A program made the translations under genes and the position numbers. Below are positions 60,001 to 64,000 of a DNA stretch of 64,000 nucleotides, piece after piece (the first letter of the stretch is position 1; every line of letters begins with the position of its first letter). The notes below the pieces were generated by a model. That model was not told the DNA's origin. It was given only the letters and a program-made list of their open reading frames with translations, and did no database searches. The DNA lies in assembly GCF_000143535.2 (NCBI RefSeq), contig NC_037321.1:496001-560000 (forward strand). The letters run 5' to 3'. The DNA is from Botrytis cinerea B05.10. Taxonomy: Eukaryota; Ascomycota; Leotiomycetes; Helotiales; Sclerotiniaceae.

Positions 60001-60392
60001 GCAAAATGGACACCCATGTTTGTTCTCTTCTTCGGTGGTATATCCTTCCATCTTCTAACTGCCATCTTATGCCATTTCTTCAGTATCAAAATGGAATGGA
60101 CGGCTACCGCCAAAGAAGTCGAAGCTGGCGGCTTCAGAATTGGTTTAGATAAGATCTTTCGTGATTTTAAGTGGATGTATTTAGTCATGATACCGATTTT
60201 GGGAGGAATGGTGTACCTGGGAGCCTTCGCACCTCGTGGCTTCGACATAACGGATTTCACAGCCATCGTACCCCTTTCAAACCAAGTCGCATGCCATATT
60301 TTACTTCCTGTAAGTACCTCTTATTCACTATGAATGTCTTTCGCGCTACACTGTAACTAACAGCATTTCAGTTTGCGCTAGGACTTTTCTAG
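57072..60392 (+). CDS. Multi-pass GT2 family glycosyltransferase
   Basis: Nine exons: 57072-57269, 57361-57813, 57868-58260, 58359-58531, 58582-59204, 59255-59410, 59461-59742, 59792-60309 and 60372-60392, giving 938 residues. Intron 5 uses a GC donor (GGAA|GCAAGT) with CTAAC branch and CAG acceptor; only this choice rejoins NPFENG to ITYFTNLIYM. After a soluble N-terminal ~270 residues, two spans precede the catalytic part: PHITIQMPVYKEGLKG, YVNEDGMQ, ILIIDSDTRVPEDCLLLGA, VGHNAFLRW and SEDFDMSLRLQ. These match GT2 processive-type synthase signatures (DxD and ED motifs). Several C-terminal spans follow. It should polymerise or transfer a sugar at the plasma membrane or Golgi; donor and product are unknown. 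The first intron (91 bases) and the short final exon are the weakest parts of the model. The gene is divergent from GH16. Confidence 0.85.
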
Positions 60393-60933
60393 ATACACCT
60401 AATTCCAATGCGATATCGGTATATATCATTGTATATAACAACTCAACTATTATACAATCCATAATTGCACTCCTTAATCGAACGAATTTTTTAAAGATCG
60501 TTAGCGTTTAAACGCAAACCTAGAAAGGACGAAAAACAGGGCGTTTGATTTCTTCGGAGGCGCATTTACCCCCAAAACATCACTTCTATCATTTGTTTCG
60601 AGATGGTACAACGGGACTATTGTCCAAGGTAGATATAGCACTTGACTGTCAGAGAGCTTATTGTAGTTCAATGAGGAAGCACACTCTTTGAAATTTGGAA
60701 TAACACATGTGATTAAGGACTGTTAGGTATACCAAGAAATTCTAGTCGAGGGTTTTAGAGGAGCGGGATATAATAGAGCATAGCAAACAGTTACATTAAA
60801 TCATGAGAGAAATGAGATGCAAAGTATACAGTAATAATATAATTTATTTTCAGATCTTGAGAGAGGAATGTGCAGCACATTGGCAATTCACACGGTTCCA
60901 TTGTAAATATCTCACATTTTAACTGATTATGTT
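60393..60933. other. Convergent 3' intergenic region
   Basis: Between the GT2 stop and the SUV3 stop. It is AT-rich and presumably holds both 3' UTRs. No gene or repeat is seen. Confidence 0.5.
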
Positions 60934-63545
60934 TCACGGACTGGCATGACGTCCGCGAAGTTTCGGATGTAGTGGAATTTTAAGGGTGCCGGTTTTCTTA
61001 TCACTGGCGTCCCTCCTTCCAGATTGAGTCTCACTGTTCGCCTGGGCATCTGAGTACATCCTGGGATTGCCCGAGGTCTCGTCCATCAGCGGTGTCTTTG
61101 ATTCTAGAGACTCCTTTGAATCTTCGGAAATATTCCCCTCCAAAGGTCCATCAACTGACGCAGTATTTATGATACCTTTATCCTCCGAAAGAGCGTTCAA
61201 AAGCTCTACATTTCGTTTCATTGCCTTTATTCTAGCTTTCTCTTGCCACTCGGCCTTAGCCAAACATAAATCAATCTTCTCCTCTACTAACCCCTTAATG
61301 TGGAATGCCAAGGCTTGGCTGTGGAATACACCTGTAAATCTGTAACTCAACCAGAGGTAGAGTGTAATGTTTTTGTGCAATCTTTCAATACTGCGCACAT
61401 ACATTTCCCGTTCGTTCTGCCGAGTAAAAGTGTCAGGATCCTCATCCAAAAGTTCAAGACTCAGCTCAGATATATTGAGAATGTGACCACCAGTATTGTT
61501 GGATACACAGCGAGCAAAGGCTTTTACTACATTGACAACTCCAGGATCGCGCAAAGACACGGGAGCAGCGAGAAAAATGAGGCGGTTTCGAATGGTAAGG
61601 TCGAATTCTTGAATGATGTCTGCAATGGCAGCTTGCTCCTTGAGTTGACATAGGTGGAATTCGCTACTTAAAGAGCCGAGCTCATGTAGTCGCAGTATCA
61701 CGTAACTAAATGGTGTACTCTTGGGGAAATACTCAGCGAAGCGTTCTATGACATTTGCAGGAGGAAAAATTCCCGCTGTTGTCATTTGTGCTGCCTCTTT
61801 TGACATGGCGCTTGATAATATCTCGTGGTCAGTCTTGAAGAATGTTGTGACGAGGCCAACGGGAGGTTCTGTTGGTTTAGTGGGGATGCCATCTGCGACA
61901 TCGATTGGCCCTGCTTCGATGGCATCTCGGGCTGTCTTGTATCTCCCAGCCCGGCCAGCAATTTGTTTAATTTCGGAGATAGGAAGAGTCATAAAGTCTG
62001 TGCCATTATGCCTCTTGACAGATTCAAGAATGACACGTTTGATACTTAAATTTAAACCCATGCCAACGGCATTACTAGCAACCAGAAAATCGTAATCATT
62101 GTCTGGGTCATTGAACAAAGCGGCTTGTTGAGCACGAGTCTCGGGAGGTAATGACCCATAAACAATAGCGCATCGTTTGCCTCTATGATGTGCCTCAATT
62201 GCGTTTTTCATTGCATGAATTCTCATCCTCGAAAACAAGATGACAGCATCCCCTTTCTCTAGTTTGCTGACCGGAGTGCTCTCTTTGCCAGATGGACCAT
62301 CTCTCTCGGAATGTCTTGATGTAAGACTCTTTGCCATTACTTGTAATTTCCCAAGCCTTTCATAATTGTGTATGATCAACTTGTCTCCCATCATTGCACA
62401 TAACTTTTTTATCAAATCAGTTGTTCGGACTTCGCCACAGAGATGTACTTCCTTGGCCTGAACTCCCAGTACTGCTTGGGTCCAAGCCCAGCCACGTTCT
62501 TCATCTCCGATCATCTGAATCTCATCTATAACTGCTACGTCGACTTTCGAATTCAGAGGTACCATCTCTACGGTACAACTCTTCATGGTATCCTTAGCAC
62601 CCTCTGGGATTCGTCGTTCCTCTCCAGTGATAAGAGAACATGGTTTTCCTTTCGCATTGAATCTCGTATAAACTTCGTGAGCCAGTAATCGTAGCGGCCC
62701 AGCATATATACCACTATTGGCTGCCTCAAGCTTTTGCAGAGCATGATATGTCTTGCCAGAATTCGTCGGTCCAACGTGCAAGTGGAAAGTACGTTGCATC
62801 GCTCGTGTCGCTGGGTACCATTCAATTGGATAACGAAAGTCTGCTAACCTCTGGTGGCTTGCAAGTTCTTGTTTCGAAAACCTACCGGAGAGTGTGAAAT
62901 GGGTGAATGCATGTCTTATTTCGTCTTGCAAGCCTTTAGTATCCTTTGCAATATATGCGTCCTTAAGTTTGCAAAAGATGGGATTTGACGCTTTATCAAT
63001 CTCGCCCCGCTCAGTTGCCCTTCTGCCAGCCTCTGCTATTACATCCTCAAATTCTCGAAGCTTGACTAGCAATTCCTCTTTACTTGTTACACCCCACCCT
63101 TTCAGTTCTTTGTCCCCGGCTGGCTCCACATATATCGTTCCATGAATAAGTATTCTTTTTAGCATTCGGGCTTCTTGCATTATCGTTTGTTCGAACTTTC
63201 GAAATGCCGTCCTCGCCCGCCCCTCAGTGTCTTTCGGCGTTCCATGCCCTTTATACGAACCATTATGATTTGATACTCCGTAAGACTCCGAAGGCTCTGG
63301 GTACTAAAATATAGGTGGTAAGCAGATGAGGATACCAAAGTAGCAGTGCCCGTATTATATACCTTCTTCCGGCGCGACTTTGGAATCGTCCTCGCCACAG
63401 GCCTCGACTGATGGAAACTTCTACTGTTGGGCGTGAGAGGTGAAGCGCTCGGCCATATCAAGCTGCGAAATGTACAGAACGCACATTTTCCAGACCTCCT
63501 GCTGATCAATGTCATTACCGCAGTAGACAGCGCAAAAGCATCCAA
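60934..63545 (-). CDS. SUV3: Mitochondrial ATP-dependent RNA helicase SUV3
   Basis: Exon 1 is 63545-63363 and exon 2 is 63303-60934, giving 850 residues. The 59-base intron closes the frame from SRRKK to YPEPSESYG. The N-terminal ~60 residues are rich in Arg, Ser and hydrophobics without acidic groups, fitting a mitochondrial presequence. The Walker A motif VGPTNSGKT is near residue 240, DEIQM is the motif II variant, and GMGLNLSIKRVI and QIAGRAGR are motifs V and VI. A SUV3 C-terminal domain follows, with a charged, probably disordered tail. With the RNase Dss1 it forms the mitochondrial degradosome that unwinds and degrades RNA. The ATG at 63545 is chosen; one at 63515 is a less likely alternative. 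It is divergent from the next gene. Confidence 0.92.
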
Positions 63546-63883
63546 TTATGGGTAGAATAATATTTGACCTCAAATAATGATTTGATTTTGTGATTAGGTA
63601 ATCATTGAGACACTGCATGTCTTAGCGTCGGCCGCAGCCGCATTAGTTCCTGAGCCATCGTCATTGTGCTTTCCCAATCCTGTTACCTTTATGCAAACCA
63701 TATTGAATTGAATTATCCAACTATCGCCATTATCCTCATCAACTGCCAGTCCATATTCGCATGCAGTCGTTGATATCATCTCCATCGACCGCTACATCTT
63801 CCTTCTGTTGAATTGCATTCAGGATATTGGAAAACTTTGGACTTTGTGGAAAACACTTCGAATTCTCAATTCAAATTCCAACA
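63546..63883. promoter_or_regulatory. Divergent promoter between SUV3 and the terminal gene
   Basis: Two divergent starts are about 340 bases apart, so both promoters lie here. A 63-residue minus-strand frame at 63594-63785 has no recognisable features. Confidence 0.4.
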
Positions 63884-64000
63884 ATGGCTTCCTCATCCAC
63901 ACCACCAACTCCCCTTCTCTAGTAAGTATACATCGCTCTCGCATATACTTATTCTACCCTCTAACATATGTAGTTCTTGTATCTCTCACAATACGACCAT
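63884..64000 (+). CDS. 5' end of a gene leaving the window, possibly an R-SNARE/longin protein
   Basis: Exon 1 is 63884-63921, with a GTAAGT donor. A 52-base intron ends at TATGTAG, and exon 2 starts at 63974 and runs off the end. The spliced start reads MASSSTPPTPLLYSCISHNTT. LLYSCIxxNTT resembles the first strand of longin domains in VAMP7/Nyv1-type R-SNAREs, where a short N-terminus precedes L-Y-S-C. Only about 25 residues are visible, so the assignment is tentative. Confidence 0.5.

Overview
This is nuclear DNA of a filamentous ascomycete (Pezizomycotina). The signs are many short introns of about 45-66 nt with GTATGT/GTAAGT donors and CTGAC/CTAAC branch points, a Zn2Cys6 regulator, WSC-domain and GH16 wall proteins, and fungal versions of IML1, URB1, SEC1, SUV3 and ENV9. 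Gene order, moderately AT-rich composition and protein style suggest Leotiomycetes (Helotiales, Sclerotinia/Botrytis-like), but that placement is inferred by eye. I recognised no tRNA, rRNA, CRISPR array or intact transposon.

Layout. 1-16 kb: a vacuolar amino-acid/drug MFS transporter (+); an M20D amidohydrolase (-) divergent from a Zn2Cys6 transcription factor (+); an unrecognised two-exon gene (-) with serine-rich repeats and an internally duplicated C-terminal domain; an MFS sugar transporter (-); an ENV9-type short-chain dehydrogenase (-). 16-29 kb: a G-patch protein (+), a 2748-residue sacsin-like protein with two GHKL ATPase modules and a C-terminal BTB domain (+), and SEC1 (-). 29.3-32.1 kb is a gene-poor gap with a direct repeat and a G-run cluster. 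32-45 kb: a 4E-T-like eIF4E-binding protein (-), URB1 (-) and, divergent from URB1, IML1 of the SEACIT/GATOR1 complex (+). 46.8-60.4 kb is a surface and wall carbohydrate block: an 11-exon secreted copper-radical oxidase with four WSC domains (-), a membrane-anchored GH16 protein (-) and a multi-pass GT2 glycosyltransferase (+), the last two divergent across 2.2 kb. 60.9-64 kb: the mitochondrial helicase SUV3 (-) and the first two exons of a gene leaving the window (+), possibly an R-SNARE.

Gene models were spliced by hand. Every junction was checked for phase, and nearly all rejoin recognisable protein families. Two introns have GC-AG ends. Four introns are multiples of three without an in-frame stop, so they are invisible to simple ORF calling.

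Most genes are housekeeping (exocytosis, ribosome biogenesis, TORC1 control, mitochondrial RNA turnover, translation). The parts most worth a second look are the sacsin-BTB protein, the unrecognised repeat/duplication protein, the uORF series before IML1 and the wall-carbohydrate block.
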